Of a stretch of 23,835 nucleotides of DNA, positions 6,302 to 14,785 are shown in pieces. Every line of letters begins with the position of its first letter. Position 1 is the first letter of the stretch. Where the stretch lies: contig JADBKA010000056.1 in assembly GCA_014896635.1 (NCBI GenBank), positions 1 to 23,835 of the forward strand, in the 5' to 3' direction. Below the pieces are notes generated by a model. It made no database searches, was not told the origin of the DNA, and saw only the letters and a list, made by a program, of their open reading frames with translations. Source of the DNA: Ktedonobacteraceae bacterium. GTDB taxonomy: Bacteria > Chloroflexota > Ktedonobacteria > Ktedonobacterales > Ktedonobacteraceae. Both the position numbers and the translations under genes were made by a program.

Positions 6302-8347
6302 ATGCAGCAGCGACGTTTCTCCATGAGGGTGCTGGCAGTGCTGCTGGGCCTGCTGGCGTTTTTCGGCTCGACGCTGGTGGTACAGCCACCAGTGGCGGAA
6401 GCGCATGCCTTTGTGATCGGCTCCGATCCTGCCGATGGTTCGACGGTGAGCACGGCACCGGCGATTGTGCGCATCTATTTTAATGCCCCGGTCAGTCCAC
6501 TCAGTGTGGCGCGTGTTTATGCCGTGCAGAACGGGCAACTGGTGGATGTGACGGGGGGAGCGAGCCGCGTCGCACCTACAAATGCACGGGAACTGGATAC
6601 GCCACTGAAGAATCCTGGCACGTTGCCGCAGGGCAGCTATGAAGTGATGTGGACAGCCGTATCGAATAATGATGGATATACGACCTATGGTCTGATTGGC
6701 TTCGATGTAGGCTTCTCCAGCACGGGCCTGTCCGGCAAGGCCACGCTGGGACCAACAACCAGTAACCGGTTGGAAGGCGAGGGGGGCGTGCGCGCTCTGA
6801 CGCCGGTACACCTGATGGCAATATTCTGGGACTGGCTGGCACGCCTGGCGTTGACGCTGTGGGTGGGCATTGTCGCGCTGGAGTTGATGCTGGAACGCGA
6901 CGGCGGGCGTGCAGGTCGCAGCGGGCATGCCACCGGTCTGCTCGAACGCGCACACAGCCAGACGCGCAATCTGCAATGGTTCTGCCTGCTGGCACTTCTC
7001 TTCAGTGAAATTGTTACGCTTTCCTTGCGCACGATTACACTGGATACACAGTTGCATATGCAGCCACTCGATCCACAGATGCTACTGGCACTGCTAATAC
7101 GCTCGAATTATGGTATTTTCTGGATTGTGCGCATAGTGCTGCTGCTGACGACGATGGGACTGCTCTACCTGGCGCGGCGCGAGCAGGGCAAACCGGCAGT
7201 CGCGGCGCCGGCACAACTGCTCCTGACGCGCTCCGGTCCGCTGCGCCAGTTCGTGACGGGCGAGATCGGCGCGGTGACAACGGCGAACATTACCAGTATG
7301 GCAAAAGAGCGGATGAAACAAGAGCAACAGCCAGCGGGCATGCCAGTACCGCGCTACGGCTGGCTCTGGCCGTTTCTGACGGGCCTGTTGCTCTTTACCT
7401 ACGCACTGACCAGCAGCGTGGCAAATGTCTTGCAGCCGCATGTCAGTGCTGTTATCTTCGCCTGGCTCGGCCTGGCCGCACAAGGACTCTGGCTGGGCAG
7501 CCTGGCTTACTCTGGCTATGTGCTACTGCCGCTGTTGCCCGCTGTTGAACTGGAGCATCATGCAGAGACGCTGGCGATCCTGCTGCGTCGTCTCTCTCCG
7601 CTACTACTGTGGGGAACAGCTATCCTGCTGCTCAGCGAGCTGTTTCTGGATGAGGCCAGTATCAGCAATATGCAGCAGTTGATCGGGGACACTTATGGGC
7701 GCACATTGCTTGTGCGATTAGTCATCGTGCTGTTCCTGCTACTGTTCAATCTCTACGTACTCTTTATCCTGCTTCCGCGCATCAAACGGCAAGCAATGCT
7801 TTTGCCGGTAGTGGGCGCTGAGATGCCGGCGCGCCGTGCGCGGCAGTCGGCCCTGGAGTATTCTGAGCGCCGTCTGCGGCAGGCGTCCAGGCTTCAGGCA
7901 TGGCTCGGTGCCGGCGCGCTGCTCTGTGCTGCGCTCATGGTCTTTTTCGCTCCACCCATTGTTTTTCCCCAGGTCAACTATGGCGGTCAGGCGACCACTT
8001 CACCGCTTGCGCCGGAAAATGTGCAGACAAAGCAGATCGGCGATCTCTCCGTGACGTTCCAGGTGCTACCCGGCAAGGTCGGCCAGAACAATACAGTGAT
8101 TATGACTCTAACAGGCGCTGACGGACAGCCAGTCACGGACGCAAAGGTAACGCTGAACGCGGATATGCCGGCGATGTACATGGGGGGAACGGGCCATGCT
8201 GTTATCAATGGCGGTCATCCCGCTTATGCAGTGGTTTACACGGTCAGCGATGCGTTCAATATGAGCGGCCTGTGGGTCATTGATGTGCGCATTGAACGCC
8301 CCGGAAAAGCTGCTGTGAAAGATACATTTCAGGTAAATATGCCTTGA
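6302..8347 (+). CDS. CopC-CopD-YtkA fusion, copper resistance-type membrane protein
   Basis: 681 residues. A signal peptide ends VAEA (residues 31-34), so the mature protein begins with His35 (HAFVIGSDPADGS), the CopC copper-ligand position. The extracellular CopC-like beta domain spans about 35-137. A CopD-like region of about eight TM helices follows (about 172-196, 224-242, 266-290, 352-372, 380-412, 430-448, 468-492, 533-555), then an external YtkA-like domain (about 575-681) with Met/His at 622, 625, 627 and 632. CopC/CopD proteins bind copper outside the cell and move it in or buffer it. In CopC the end of the domain normally carries a DGH motif; here it is DGY (Asp124-Gly125-Tyr126), so one Cu(II) ligand seems lost. 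AAAGGAG lies 4-8 nt before the ATG. The carbonic anhydrase-like gene follows after 20 nt. Confidence 0.88.
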   Translation: MQQRRFSMRVLAVLLGLLAFFGSTLVVQPPVAEAHAFVIGSDPADGSTVSTAPAIVRIYFNAPVSPLSVARVYAVQNGQLVDVTGGASRVAPTNARELDTPLKNPGTLPQGSYEVMWTAVSNNDGYTTYGLIGFDVGFSSTGLSGKATLGPTTSNRLEGEGGVRALTPVHLMAIFWDWLARLALTLWVGIVALELMLERDGGRAGRSGHATGLLERAHSQTRNLQWFCLLALLFSEIVTLSLRTITLDTQLHMQPLDPQMLLALLIRSNYGIFWIVRIVLLLTTMGLLYLARREQGKPAVAAPAQLLLTRSGPLRQFVTGEIGAVTTANITSMAKERMKQEQQPAGMPVPRYGWLWPFLTGLLLFTYALTSSVANVLQPHVSAVIFAWLGLAAQGLWLGSLAYSGYVLLPLLPAVELEHHAETLAILLRRLSPLLLWGTAILLLSELFLDEASISNMQQLIGDTYGRTLLVRLVIVLFLLLFNLYVLFILLPRIKRQAMLLPVVGAEMPARRARQSALEYSERRLRQASRLQAWLGAGALLCAALMVFFAPPIVFPQVNYGGQATTSPLAPENVQTKQIGDLSVTFQVLPGKVGQNNTVIMTLTGADGQPVTDAKVTLNADMPAMYMGGTGHAVINGGHPAYAVVYTVSDAFNMSGLWVIDVRIERPGKAAVKDTFQVNMP

Positions 8348-8355
8348 AATATTTT

Positions 8356-8361
8356 AAGGAG
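8356..8361 (+). promoter_or_regulatory. Ribosome binding site that fixes the gamma-CA start
   Basis: AAGGAG lies 6 nt before the ATG at 8368. An in-frame TTG at 8344, overlapping the CopC-CopD stop, would give eight extra residues, but it has no comparable site and would lie upstream of this one. Confidence 0.7.
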
Positions 8362-8367
8362 AAAGAT

Positions 8368-8886
8368 ATGCCTGTATTGCCCTATAAGGGAATATGGCCT
8401 ACAATAGCTGAGGATGTGTTTATTGCACCCGGTGCAATGGTGATAGGCAACGTCACACTGCACGCAGGAGTCAGTATCTGGTACAATGCGGTCATTCGTG
8501 GTGATAGTGCGCCCATCGTTATTGGCAGTCGGACCAACATTCAGGATAACTGCACATTGCACGTCGATGCCGATGCGCCTCTCACCATTGGCGAAGAATG
8601 CACCGTTGGACACAACGCCGTTGTACATGGCGCGACGCTGGGCAACCGCGTACTGGTCGGCATGAACGCCGTTGTGCTCTCGTATGCCTCTATTGGCTCT
8701 GAGACGATCATCGGCTCTTGCGCTCTGGTGAGCGAGCATAAACAGATTGCCGGCGGCTCGCTGGCTGTCGGTGTACCCGCAAGAGTCATACGCGAACTCA
8801 ATTCGTCTGAACGCGAGGAATTGCTAAGCAGCGCCGCGCACTACTGTGAGCGGGCGCAGGAATATCGCGCCGCGCAGCGTAATTAA
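8368..8886 (+). CDS. Gamma carbonic anhydrase family protein (YrdA/PaaY-like hexapeptide repeat)
   Basis: 172 residues from the ATG chosen by its ribosome site. The left-handed beta-helix hexapeptide pattern runs from about residue 15 to 140. The metal histidines of gamma-class enzymes are present: His65 in CTLHVD, and His82 and His87 in VGHNAVVHG. The VIRGD motif (Arg44, Asp46) and NIQDN (Gln59) are also in place. A C-terminal helix (about 145-170) packs the trimer. Family members are trimeric Zn/Fe/Co proteins in the cytosol; some hydrate CO2, many have no measured activity, and PaaY hydrolyses CoA thioesters. The acidic loop of Cam-type enzymes is absent, as in the CamH/YrdA branch. It lies 20 nt after the CopC-CopD gene, probably on one transcript. 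Its 3' end is 24 nt from the convergent methyltransferase gene. Confidence 0.92.
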   Translation: MPVLPYKGIWPTIAEDVFIAPGAMVIGNVTLHAGVSIWYNAVIRGDSAPIVIGSRTNIQDNCTLHVDADAPLTIGEECTVGHNAVVHGATLGNRVLVGMNAVVLSYASIGSETIIGSCALVSEHKQIAGGSLAVGVPARVIRELNSSEREELLSSAAHYCERAQEYRAAQRN

Positions 8887-8910
8887 CGCTCCTACTCAGC
8901 AATCGGCAAA

Positions 8911-10041
8911 TCAACTTTTCATAATCAGCACCTTGAAATTGCCCATACCCGATGGATCGGTCAGAACTGCCGCGCGCTGGCGCAGGTTGTACCATTGCAG
9001 CAGCGCCACCTGTCCCCGGTCACTGGCGCGCTCGCTATCAATCAGCGCGTAATCGCGTTTGCGTATCTGTGCCAGTTCTTCGTCAATACCCATCTCGCTC
9101 AACCATGCGCGCTGTGTAGTAAAAGCGTGTAGGCGCAAACCTTGCCTGCGGCCTGCGTCGATCAGCGCGGTGAAGTTGACATGGGCCGTCAGATCCTGTT
9201 CGCCGGGGCGAGCCAGTGGATGCTCAGTCAACTGATGACGGTAGTAGCAGGCCAGCGTGCCATACCTGCGATACTTTGTATAGAGATCGCGCGCCTTTTC
9301 TCCATAGTCAATCGTGAGCAGGAAGCCGTGCCGCCTGCGAGATCCTGTTCCTGTGAGCAGGCGGGCTGTTTGCTCCATCCAGCGCTGCGCGTCCAGGTTG
9401 ATCTCGGCGCGCCAGTGATCGCCGAACGTTTGCCAGGGAATACCATAATTGTCCAGGTAGGTAGCGACTTCGGTACTTGATGGCTCATCCAGTATTTCAT
9501 GCAGTTTTTCTGCTTGCACATCAACATAGACTTCGTAGAGTTTTGATTGATACGTTTGTACAATATGAACGGGAAAAGCATCAACGAGTTCGTTGGAGAA
9601 GATGACATGAGGCTGCAACGCTTCACTCTTAGATTGTCCTGACGAGCCAGCCCGGCTGTAGAGCGCGTCCTGCCCGCTGTGGATATCGGTGCCACAGCAG
9701 GTAAGTGCGGCGCCAAAATCGGCATCTTCAAGCGCCGCGCGAGCGCGAATGCCTTCGCTCAGATCTCCCCGCCCGGCTCCCTGTTCCAGAACCACAAATG
9801 GCGCCGGGCGCTTCAGTATTTCCCAGAACCGGCGCAGTTGACGGGTCACGCAGTGAGCGAAGAGGAACGAAACGTCGGTGCTGGTAAAATAGTCTCCTTG
9901 CCAGCCCATTTTTGCCGGTCCAGTGACGTAATAGCCGTATCCCGGTTCATAGAGCGCCATGCGCATATACTCGGCAAAAGTAAGAGGTCCTTCGCGCTGG
10001 ATGCGATCTATAATCAACTGCTCTAAAGAGTTGGTAACCAT
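8911..10041 (-). CDS. SAM-dependent methyltransferase, MidA/NDUFAF7 family
   Basis: 376 residues from the ATG at 10041. Marks of the MidA/NDUFAF7 (COG1565) family are the N-terminal GPLTFAEYMRMALYEPGYGYY block (residues 18-38), the SAM-binding VVLEQGAGRGDL (83-94), SNELVDAFPV (149-158), and the later LLTIDYGEK and HVNFTALI segments. NDUFAF7 methylates an arginine of a respiratory complex I subunit; the bacterial target is mostly unknown. The open frame extends to 10236, but the 65 extra residues are low-complexity, unlike the family, and overlap the divergent regulator gene. The family-typical start at 10041 has a GA-rich but weak ribosome site (GAGAGAG about 9 nt upstream). It converges on the gamma-CA gene and is divergent from the LuxR-type regulator. 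Confidence 0.9.
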   Translation of the reverse strand: MVTNSLEQLIIDRIQREGPLTFAEYMRMALYEPGYGYYVTGPAKMGWQGDYFTSTDVSFLFAHCVTRQLRRFWEILKRPAPFVVLEQGAGRGDLSEGIRARAALEDADFGAALTCCGTDIHSGQDALYSRAGSSGQSKSEALQPHVIFSNELVDAFPVHIVQTYQSKLYEVYVDVQAEKLHEILDEPSSTEVATYLDNYGIPWQTFGDHWRAEINLDAQRWMEQTARLLTGTGSRRRHGFLLTIDYGEKARDLYTKYRRYGTLACYYRHQLTEHPLARPGEQDLTAHVNFTALIDAGRRQGLRLHAFTTQRAWLSEMGIDEELAQIRKRDYALIDSERASDRGQVALLQWYNLRQRAAVLTDPSGMGNFKVLIMKS

Positions 10042-10081
10042 CGGTCTGCACTCTCTCTGCGATGTCGAAATTTTTGCCAGA

Positions 10082-10127
10082 GGATTGCTCAGTTTAAAGC
10101 TGTGTGCTACACTGAAACAAGCAATCC
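10082..10127. promoter_or_regulatory. Dyad and putative promoter in the divergent spacer
   Basis: GGATTGCT (10082-10089) and AGCAATCC (10120-10127) are perfect 8-bp arms 30 nt apart. GTTT/AAAC just inside (10092-10095, 10115-10118) extends the symmetry. On the plus strand TTGCTC (10085-10090) and TACACT (10108-10113), 17 nt apart, could be a promoter for the regulator gene embedded in the dyad. Site function is inference. Confidence 0.35.
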
Positions 10128-10186
10128 GACCACCCACATTCCTTGATCTCACTGCTTCCCAATTTAGTGATTGGAAGGTAAGGATT

Positions 10187-12754
10187 ATGAGACGCGGAAA
10201 AGCGCGCCAGAAACAAAATTTAGTGGTGGCTGCCAATGTAACGACGGGAGATCCGCGTCAGCCTGACTTCAGTGACGAAAACAGGCTCTTTCGACCACAT
10301 CTGCATCATGCGACACAGATACAGCGCCTGTCAATGCTGGCTACACCCATCATTGGACGTGAACGCGAAATACAGCTCTGCTGCGATCTGCTAAAAATGC
10401 CGCAGACACGCCTTTTGACTCTAAGTGGACCCGGTGGTGTCGGTAAAACGCGCCTGGCCCTTCAGGTTGCCGTTGAGGTTGGAACGTTATTTGCCGATGG
10501 CATTCGCCCGGTATCGCTTGCCTCTGTGCATTCTCCCGACATGGTGGCCCCTGCCATCACACGAGAACTGGGTTTGAAAGAGCGGTATGATTTCCCGCCA
10601 CTGGAGATGATCAAGGAGTTGCTGCGCGACAGGCATTGCCTGTTGCTGCTCGATAACTTTGAGCAGGTTGTGGCGGCTGCTCCGCAACTTGCAGAGTTGC
10701 TCTCATCCTGCCAGCAACTCAAGCTTCTGGTGACCAGCCGGGCGGCGCTGCGGCTGCGTGAAGAATATGAGCTACCCATTACCCCTCTGGAGTTGCCCGA
10801 CCTGGTACGACTTCCCACCTACCAATTGCTCGCACGCCAGCCGGCGGTGGCGCTTTTTGTGCAGCGCGCCAGTGCAGTGCTGCCTGAATTTACTTTGAGC
10901 GAGACCAATGCGCCGGCAATTGCTGAAATATGTGTACGGCTGGACGGTCTACCTCTGGCATTGGAACTGGCAGCAGCGCGTATGAAAATCTTCTCGCCTC
11001 AGGGTTTGCTTGTTCGCCTGGGCTGCCCTCTCGAAGTGTTGAGTGGTGAGACGCTGCGTGACCTGCCGACGCGCCAGCAGACATTGCGCCGTACGATAGC
11101 GTGGAGCTATCATCTGCTTCAGCCTCTTGAGCAGCGCCTCTTCCGGCGCCTGGCCGTTTTTGCTGGCGGCTGCACACTGGATGCGATGGAAGGCGTCTGC
11201 TCCGACCTGGCGCAGTCGGGACAGATTCTCGATGCGGTGACAGCGCTGATTGACCAGAATCTGCTGCGCGCACAGCGATCCGGGATAGAAGAAGAGCCAC
11301 GTTTTAACATGCTTGCCACAATCCGTGAGTATGCCCTGGAGTGCCTGGCACGCAGCGACGAAGAGGAAGCGACCAGGCAGGCACATGCCATGTATTATCT
11401 GAAGCTGGCTGAGGAGACGGAGCAGAAGTTGATAGGTCCTGAACAGTCGCTATGGATGGCGCGCCTGGAGCGAGAACATCATAACTTGCGGTCCGCCGTG
11501 CGCTGGCTTCTGGACAGGCGGGATGTGGAATCGGCTCTGCGATTGTGTGGCGCGCTCTGGACGTTCTGGATACATATGCATGCGGTCGAGGGGTATTACC
11601 TGACCGAAGAGGCCCTGGAACTCAGCCAGACCAGTTCGGGTGCTGTAGATTTAAAAATACTGGCACGAGCGACTTACAGCGTGACCCGCCTGGCGCACTA
11701 CGGGGGGATCACGCAGCGGCAGGCCGAATTTTCCCGGCAGTATCTGGATCTCATGCGCACGCTGGGCGACAAAGAAGGTATTGCCATTGCGCTGAATACA
11801 TTGGGACAGCTTGCGCTGGTGACAGGTGATGGCGCGGCTCTTGCGCGCCTGACCGAAGAAAGCGTACCACTACTACGCAGTGGTAACAATCGCTGGCGCC
11901 TGGCTGAGGGACTCTATCTGTCAGCTTTTGCATATCACCTGCGGGGTGAACATGCCCGCGCTCTTGCTCTGGCCGAAGAGTGCCTGGCACTCTGCCAGCA
12001 GATAGGAGAGCCGCAGACCACCTTGCGCGTGCTCCATGCTTTGGGACTCTTTGCCTGTTATCTCGAAGACGCAGCGGCACTGCGCCGCTCCCTGGATGAG
12101 ACTCTGCGACTGGTACGGTCGTTCATTGATGCAGGAGATCTTCCCGCCTGCGCGACCGGCCTGATGGCGCTGGGGGGAATCGCCGCCGCACTGGACCAGA
12201 TCGCCTGGGCGATAGTGGTGTGGAGTGCAGCAAAGGCGCTCTATGATACAATAGATGTGTCGATGGCGCGCCTGGAACCGCTGGCCTGGGTTGCGGCAGC
12301 TCTGCGCACACGCATGGGCTATACAGGCTACGAAAAAATTCTGGCTGCGCTGCCAGCTCAACTTGGAGCACGCACGCTCGCGCACCTGTGGAACCAGGGG
12401 AAGACCATGCCGCTGGCAAGCTTGCTTGTGCCTTTTCAGGGAAGAGATATCAGGATGCCGCCGCTTGAAACTCTCACCGGAGATGTGGTCCTGCCTGCGG
12501 CTGGCAAGTCCACTGCACCTGGTAGAGTTGCAACCAATTTAAAGACATCTTCTCCTGCTGCAATCAATCTCACTGCGCGGGAAATCGACGTGCTGCGTCT
12601 GCTGTCGCAGGGTTTGACGAGCGCACAAATCGCGCAGCAACTCACTATTTCTACACAGACCGTCAACTCCCATATTCGCTCAATATACAGCAAGCTCGAT
12701 GTCAACACGCGCAGCGCCGCAACGCGCTACGCCATTGAGCAGAAACTGGTCTGA
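10187..12754 (+). CDS. Large STAND ATPase transcriptional regulator with LuxR-type HTH (LAL-like)
   Basis: 855 residues. The order is a short basic lead, then an NB-ARC/STAND-type NTPase: IIGRERE (55-61), Walker A GPGGVGKT (81-88), Walker B CLLLLD (151-156), sensor TSR (183-185) and GLPLAL (254-259). A winged-helix/arm region follows, then TPR-like helices (about 480-770) and a C-terminal LuxR helix-turn-helix (about 795-855) with LTAREIDVLRLLSQG and QTVNSHIRSIYSKL. Such proteins act as ATP-gated switches: ligand binding to the TPR part drives oligomerisation and DNA binding. The ATG at 10187 is chosen because AAGGTAAGG precedes it; the open frame runs further upstream, but that would overlap the divergent methyltransferase gene. 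All NTPase motifs look intact. The inducer and targets are not evident. A related, damaged regulator follows after 113 nt. Confidence 0.92.
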   Translation: MRRGKARQKQNLVVAANVTTGDPRQPDFSDENRLFRPHLHHATQIQRLSMLATPIIGREREIQLCCDLLKMPQTRLLTLSGPGGVGKTRLALQVAVEVGTLFADGIRPVSLASVHSPDMVAPAITRELGLKERYDFPPLEMIKELLRDRHCLLLLDNFEQVVAAAPQLAELLSSCQQLKLLVTSRAALRLREEYELPITPLELPDLVRLPTYQLLARQPAVALFVQRASAVLPEFTLSETNAPAIAEICVRLDGLPLALELAAARMKIFSPQGLLVRLGCPLEVLSGETLRDLPTRQQTLRRTIAWSYHLLQPLEQRLFRRLAVFAGGCTLDAMEGVCSDLAQSGQILDAVTALIDQNLLRAQRSGIEEEPRFNMLATIREYALECLARSDEEEATRQAHAMYYLKLAEETEQKLIGPEQSLWMARLEREHHNLRSAVRWLLDRRDVESALRLCGALWTFWIHMHAVEGYYLTEEALELSQTSSGAVDLKILARATYSVTRLAHYGGITQRQAEFSRQYLDLMRTLGDKEGIAIALNTLGQLALVTGDGAALARLTEESVPLLRSGNNRWRLAEGLYLSAFAYHLRGEHARALALAEECLALCQQIGEPQTTLRVLHALGLFACYLEDAAALRRSLDETLRLVRSFIDAGDLPACATGLMALGGIAAALDQIAWAIVVWSAAKALYDTIDVSMARLEPLAWVAAALRTRMGYTGYEKILAALPAQLGARTLAHLWNQGKTMPLASLLVPFQGRDIRMPPLETLTGDVVLPAAGKSTAPGRVATNLKTSSPAAINLTAREIDVLRLLSQGLTSAQIAQQLTISTQTVNSHIRSIYSKLDVNTRSAATRYAIEQKLV

Positions 12755-12867
12755 TCCTCAACAAAGTGTTTTATCTGATACGCTTTGATTCCTGTAATGT
12801 ATGCAGAGAGAGATCTCCAAGAAATGGTGACAAGATTGCCTGGATTTGAGAAAGGATGCTACCTGTA

Positions 12868-13353
12868 ATGCCATCTTTGCGCATGTCGCTTCTGGGTGAT
12901 TTTCTGCTAGCATTGGACGAGACACCGGTAACTACGATCACCATTCCTCGTGTCCAATCCTTGCTGGCTTATCTTATATTACACAGAAATGCTCCTCAGA
13001 ATCGCTCTCACCTGGCGTTTCTCTTCTGGCCCGATTCGACAGAAACACAGGCTCATACCAACCTGCGCCAGTTGTTCTATCACCTGCGCCATTCCCTACC
13101 CTACGCCAGCCACCTTGTGGCCAGTAATAGACAGAGCCTGCAATGGCGACCGGCTCCAGATATAGCCTTCACACTTGATGTCGAGGAATTTGAACAGGCA
13201 CTTGCTAGAGCCTCACAGGCGGAACAGTCCCAGGACAAGAAAAAAGTCCGCCAGGCTTTGGAGCAGGTCACCCGGCTGTATCGTGGCGACTTGCTGCCCG
13301 GCTGTTACGATGAGTGGATTTTACCTGAACGTGATCGTTACCATCAGATGTGA
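12868..13353 (+). CDS. N-terminal fragment of a SARP/BTAD regulator (probable remnant)
   Basis: 161 residues from the ATG at 12868, which has AAAGGA 11 nt upstream; the first ATG of the frame, at 12856, abuts that site. The sequence starts like SARP-type regulators: a winged-helix DNA-binding domain (about 1-95, with LLGDFLLALD, SLLAYLILHR, and LAFLFWPDSTETQAHTNLRQ) and the first part of a BTAD domain (about 105-161, DVEEFEQAL..LYRGDLLPGCYDEWILPERDRYHQM). It stops at TGA inside the BTAD domain, where intact relatives continue with further helices and an AAA ATPase module. The next frame begins in the same GTGA. I read it as the 5' part of an internally deleted gene; a short functional DNA-binding protein is possible. 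Confidence 0.75.
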   Translation: MPSLRMSLLGDFLLALDETPVTTITIPRVQSLLAYLILHRNAPQNRSHLAFLFWPDSTETQAHTNLRQLFYHLRHSLPYASHLVASNRQSLQWRPAPDIAFTLDVEEFEQALARASQAEQSQDKKKVRQALEQVTRLYRGDLLPGCYDEWILPERDRYHQM

Positions 13354-14714
13354 GTGTTGCTCACCGGCGTTTTCTGCATCGACGGGTCGCAGAGATGCTC
13401 GAAAGCCTCTCTCCTGCTGAGCAGGAAGCCGCCAGTTCGCAAATCGCTTCCCTCTATGAGCAAGCCGGTCTGCCTGACAGAGCCATTCCCTATTATTTAC
13501 GTGCCGGTGAAGCTGCAAGCCATGTTTATGCGCATGAGGAAGCGCTCGCGGCCTTCCAGCGTGCCGCCGCACTTCTGACGTCACTCGCCCGGGCGCCAGG
13601 CGAACTATCCTGGCAAATGACAGCGGCAGTCTATGAGCAGCAAGGTGACATCCTGGAAATGATTGGCAAACATGAGGAAGCCAGGCAGTCCTACCAGCAA
13701 GCAAAAAATGCTGTTCCGACGCAGCAACTACTCCTGCACGCACGCCTGGCCCGCAAAATAGCAGTAACGCTGGATTATCCCCCCCATCTGATAGATGCCG
13801 ATCGCGCTTATCGGGAATCAGAACGCCTCCTGGAACAGGTTAACTCGCCGGAAGAACAGGAGTGGCGCGACGAATGGCTACAGACACATCTTGGTCATCT
13901 TCAGATTTTCTTTTTGCTTGGAGAATGGCAGGAGATGACACGTATCATTGAGCAATTGCAACCTTTCCTGGAGCAGCATGGATCAGCAGCTCAGCGGGCA
14001 ACTTTTTTTATGCAGATTGCTATGAGAGATGCCGTGCGTGATCAGTACGTGGTCGAAGCAGCAACGGTTGCCACGTGCCAGCGAGGACTGACGGCCAGTC
14101 TGGAAACCGATAATCCACACCTGATCGGCTCTGCCCGCTTCGTACTGGGCTACTGCCTGCTGCTGTCAGATCAGTTCGAGCAGGCTGAGGAGGAACTGCG
14201 GGCAGCGCTGGCGGCGGGTGAGCGGGTTGGTGATGCGGAACTGGTTGCGCGCTGCCGCCTGCATTTTCTTCCGTTGCTGTGGAGGAGACGTGGGCAGGTT
14301 GAAGCTGTGCGTGGCATGGTCACAGATGCAATGGCGCGAGAAGAAAGACGATATACCAGCGTTATCAATGCCCAGCGCGCCTGGGTTGCCTGGCGTGATG
14401 GCAGGCGTGATGAGGCCGGAACAGCCGGTCGAGCGGCTCTGGAGGAATGGCAGATCCGGCGCCCGGCCTACCCTTTCCAATGGACAGGTTTGTGGCCGTT
14501 GATTGCGCTTGCAGCATCCTCCGGGCAGTTCGCGCTGGCAGTGGATTATATACGCCTGCTCCTGGCTCCTGCGCAACAACGCCCGCCAGAGATGTTGCAG
14601 AAGCTTCTTGAGGAGATATTGCAAACCGGGGGTACTGGCCCCGGAGAAAGGGAGCGTGTACACTCCCTTCTCCGAAGTGTGCTTTCGCTTGTCCGGAACA
14701 TGGGCTATCTCTAA
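13350..14714 (+). CDS. TPR-type C-terminal fragment of a SARP/AAA regulator (probable remnant)
   Basis: 454 residues if translated from GTG at 13350, which overlaps the preceding stop by 4 nt (GTGA). It opens directly in HRRFLHRRVAEMLES, a segment found after the ATPase module in large Ktedonobacteria-type regulators. It continues with TPR-like helices (QIASLYEQAGLPDRAIPYYLRAGEAA, then paired helices to the C-terminus). There is no ATP-binding motif and no DNA-binding domain. The frame is shifted relative to the upstream fragment, with an in-frame stop at 13332 just before. The simplest reading is a deletion that removed the end of BTAD plus the AAA domain and broke the frame. Coupled translation as a separate TPR protein is the alternative. 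No ribosome site is visible. Confidence 0.7.
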   Translation: MSVAHRRFLHRRVAEMLESLSPAEQEAASSQIASLYEQAGLPDRAIPYYLRAGEAASHVYAHEEALAAFQRAAALLTSLARAPGELSWQMTAAVYEQQGDILEMIGKHEEARQSYQQAKNAVPTQQLLLHARLARKIAVTLDYPPHLIDADRAYRESERLLEQVNSPEEQEWRDEWLQTHLGHLQIFFLLGEWQEMTRIIEQLQPFLEQHGSAAQRATFFMQIAMRDAVRDQYVVEAATVATCQRGLTASLETDNPHLIGSARFVLGYCLLLSDQFEQAEEELRAALAAGERVGDAELVARCRLHFLPLLWRRRGQVEAVRGMVTDAMAREERRYTSVINAQRAWVAWRDGRRDEAGTAGRAALEEWQIRRPAYPFQWTGLWPLIALAASSGQFALAVDYIRLLLAPAQQRPPEMLQKLLEEILQTGGTGPGERERVHSLLRSVLSLVRNMGYL

Positions 14715-14785
14715 CGATTGAGTGAACTACCGTTATTTCATCACACGAAACGAGAGATGGGTCGCGCCGATGGCCCATGCTCCTC

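Noticed and set aside
9959..10186. N-terminal extension of the LuxR-type regulator
   Set aside because: It would overlap the methyltransferase coding region; the ATG at 10187 has a ribosome site.
10042..10236. N-terminal extension of the MidA-type methyltransferase
   Set aside because: The 65 extra residues do not look like the family and overlap the divergent regulator; the start at 10041 fits the family.
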